Under the pieces are notes generated by a model, which ran no database searches, was not told the DNA's origin, and saw nothing but the letters and a program-made list of their open reading frames with translations. DNA of 64,000 bases from Bacteroides sp. (GTDB taxonomy: Bacteria; Bacteroidota; Bacteroidia; Bacteroidales; Bacteroidaceae). Positions 62,268 through 64,000 of the stretch are shown piece after piece. The DNA lies in contig NZ_JAQVBV010000027.1 of the NCBI RefSeq assembly GCF_028690125.1, positions 1 to 64,000 of the forward strand. Reading direction: 5' to 3'. Positions within the stretch are counted from its first letter, which is position 1, and each line of letters begins with the position of its first letter. Made by a program: the position numbers and the translations under genes.

Positions 62268-63623
62268 TTATTCAAACATCTTATTGAATTCTTCGATAGA
62301 AACTGTTTTGTTTTCTAAAGTAACCTTAGCTTTCAAAGCTTCAGCTAGCTTCACTTCCACTACGCGACTAACCAAATTGTTGATTGTATCTTTCTTCTTC
62401 AACATTTCTTGTGCATAGTTGTCAAGTACATCATCTGGAATAGACATCATACCATATTGAGCAAACTGAGCTTTAGTAGTTTCTTTAGCCATATTCAGTA
62501 CATCTTCCTGTTCAACCTTGATGCCGTTAGCTTCTACCAGTTGTTCCTTAATCAGGTGCCAAGTAAGTTCTTCGATACTCTTATCATAGTTCTCTGCAAC
62601 ATATTCTTCGCCTTTTTCTTCATTGTTCAGTAGCATAATACGTTTCAGCAGTGCATCTGGGAATTCCAGTTTACCAACTTTTTCCATCAACACCTTACGA
62701 GCATCGATCAAGAATTTATAATCACTGTCAGCAATAAATCTCGCTGCTATATCTTCTTTAATCTTAGCGCGGAATTCTTCTTCAGTCTTCACAACACCCT
62801 CGCCGAAAGCCTGATCAAATACTTCCTGAGTTAATTCTCCTGCAACAAAACGAGTGATTTCTTCTACCTGAAAGCTGAAATTAGAATTCACATCTTTAGC
62901 GATTGCCTTGTCAATCTTCAACAAAGAAGCAAGTTCTGCTTCGTGACCATCATAAGCAACGTTCGGATTGAATACCAGAACATCGTTCACTTTTGCATCT
63001 GCAAAGATAGCTTTCTGTTCGTCGTTCTTCATATAAGAAGGCATCAAAACTGCACTTTCTACTTGAATACCACCTTCTTTTGTGTTACCTTCTTCATCTA
63101 ACTGAGCCAACAGACCTTTCAGCATATCATTTTCCTGATATACATCTACCTTATCATATTTACCAGTACGTTGAGTATACATCTTAACCTGGTTTTCAAC
63201 CATTTCGTCAGACACCTCAATTGTATAGAAATCTACTTTATCTTTAGTATCAACTTCAGCCTTGAATTCAGGAGCCAGAGCAATATCAAATACAAAATCA
63301 AATTCTTCCATTGTATCGAAATCGATAGCTTGCTGCTTTTCTTCGTTAGGCAATGGCTCACCCAACATATTCACTTTATTTTCTTTAATATAATTGTAAA
63401 CAGCTTCTTGCAATGTTTTATTTACTTCCTCAGCAATCACTGATTTACCATACATCTTCTTAATAAGGCTCAATGGAACCATTCCTTGACGGAATCCCGG
63501 AATCTGTGCTTTCTGACGAAGTGACTTCAATGACTTGTCTACTTTCACCTGATAGTCAGCTTTCTCAAGCTTTACAGTAAGCTGTGCGCTTACTTTGTCA
63601 ATGTTTTGTAATGAAACGTTCAT
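62268..63623 (-). CDS. tig: trigger factor (ribosome-associated chaperone)
   Basis: The 451-residue protein starts NVSLQNIDKVSAQLTVKLEK. The ribosome-binding loop PGFRQGMVPLSLIKKMYG (normally GFRxGKxP) is at about residue 44. A degenerate FKBP-like PPIase domain (about 150-240) and a helical C-terminal arm (about 250-451) follow. The signature GFRQGMVP has a Met for the usual Lys, which is common in Bacteroidetes. It is the first gene of the tig-clpP-clpX group. Confidence 0.92.
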   Translation of the reverse strand: MNVSLQNIDKVSAQLTVKLEKADYQVKVDKSLKSLRQKAQIPGFRQGMVPLSLIKKMYGKSVIAEEVNKTLQEAVYNYIKENKVNMLGEPLPNEEKQQAIDFDTMEEFDFVFDIALAPEFKAEVDTKDKVDFYTIEVSDEMVENQVKMYTQRTGKYDKVDVYQENDMLKGLLAQLDEEGNTKEGGIQVESAVLMPSYMKNDEQKAIFADAKVNDVLVFNPNVAYDGHEAELASLLKIDKAIAKDVNSNFSFQVEEITRFVAGELTQEVFDQAFGEGVVKTEEEFRAKIKEDIAARFIADSDYKFLIDARKVLMEKVGKLEFPDALLKRIMLLNNEEKGEEYVAENYDKSIEELTWHLIKEQLVEANGIKVEQEDVLNMAKETTKAQFAQYGMMSIPDDVLDNYAQEMLKKKDTINNLVSRVVEVKLAEALKAKVTLENKTVSIEEFNKMFE

Positions 63624-64000
63624 TCTGACAATTATTTATTTGATTTATACTTTGTTCTATATACTCAAAGAGGGTGCAAAATTAGTGCTAATCTTTTAAA
63701 TTACAAAAGACATTGCATATTTATTTCGAATCATATCTGGAATATCAATATAACAATTATATAATCAGTAGCCTTTATTTAAGCTTGTAATACTCTTTTT
63801 TTTTCATATTCTGCAAATTAAAAGGAAAAAAGATGGTCAATTCAAAAATTATTCTTTTCTTTGCCTCGGATTGATGGGGCATTAGTTTCTCGATTTCTAT
63901 TACAAGTTTTTACTACTGTTGCAAAAAATGCATTCGTAAACTCTCTGTTGTTTTAATCCTTTTATTAGTAGCCATCTATCCGGAGAGTTTTATTCATTTA
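63624..64000. other. intergenic region at the window end (377 bp)
   Basis: AT-rich. No gene is visible. Two short frames on the minus strand (one reading MATNKRIKTTESLRMHF, interrupted by TAG and TAA) are too short and lack a promoter. Any tig promoter should lie here, but no clear TAnnTTTG was found. Confidence 0.4.

Noticed and set aside
63624..64000. Short minus-strand frame reading MATNKRIKTTESLRMHF
   Set aside because: Interrupted by two stops after about 20 codons and without promoter or recognisable product.

Overview
The window looks like a Bacteroides chromosome (human-gut Bacteroidales). The base composition is AT-rich. Genes lack Shine-Dalgarno sequences. Many promoters fit the Bacteroides pattern of a TTTG -33 box, 19-20 nt spacer and TAnnTTTG -7 box. 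The gene content also fits: BlaI/BlaR1-TonB pairs, large TlpA thioredoxins, DUF2752/TM2 proteins, GH88/GH2/GH106-like/DUF1080 glycan genes, and an RluB with a long GGDRP-repeat arm. Protein calls rest on motif recognition from memory; no database search was possible.

Layout. 1-6.9 kb holds the end of an ABC-2 permease pair, a small outer-membrane barrel, a BlaI-type repressor with a BlaR1-like metallopeptidase carrying two TonB-C domains, and a secreted TlpA-type thioredoxin. 7.0-14.8 kb (minus strand) holds mrp, trmB, DUF2752, TM2, ilvE, xseB, xseA, a secreted subtilase and mnmA. 14.8-18.4 kb is an accessory islet. It contains a PvuRts1I/AbaSI-like nuclease, predicted to cut hydroxymethylated or glucosylated-hydroxymethyl DNA, in an apparent operon with a small coiled-coil protein and a small membrane protein, followed by a protein with an ExoX-type C-terminal domain. 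18.4-31.7 kb holds a phosphoesterase, ispF, a decayed secreted-protein gene, a FAH-family hydrolase with rex, a SUI1 factor, the rplM-rpsI-rpsB-tsf operon, a GH88 hydrolase, a DUF4488-like protein, and purB-rluB-asnS. Then come two identical tRNA-Val(TAC) genes, an acetyltransferase with yaaA, a multi-PAS histidine kinase and carB.

carB is preceded by a promoter, a 39-codon leader ORF and an intrinsic terminator whose 5' arm contains the leader stop codon. This architecture resembles E. coli pyrBI attenuation. 40-47 kb is glycan-related and scarred: a two-domain DUF1080 lipoprotein, a repeat-rich intergenic stretch with a perfect 31-bp inverted repeat, a decayed GH2 gene end, a GH106-like hydrolase, trpS and an IS3-family remnant.

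47-64 kb (minus strand) is a conserved-looking run. It holds an OmpA-family porin, mutL, a small membrane protein, an OstA/LptA-like protein, three SurA/parvulin-type periplasmic PPIases, guaB, recQ, clpX, clpP and tig. Together it groups outer-membrane biogenesis, protein quality control, purine synthesis and DNA repair.
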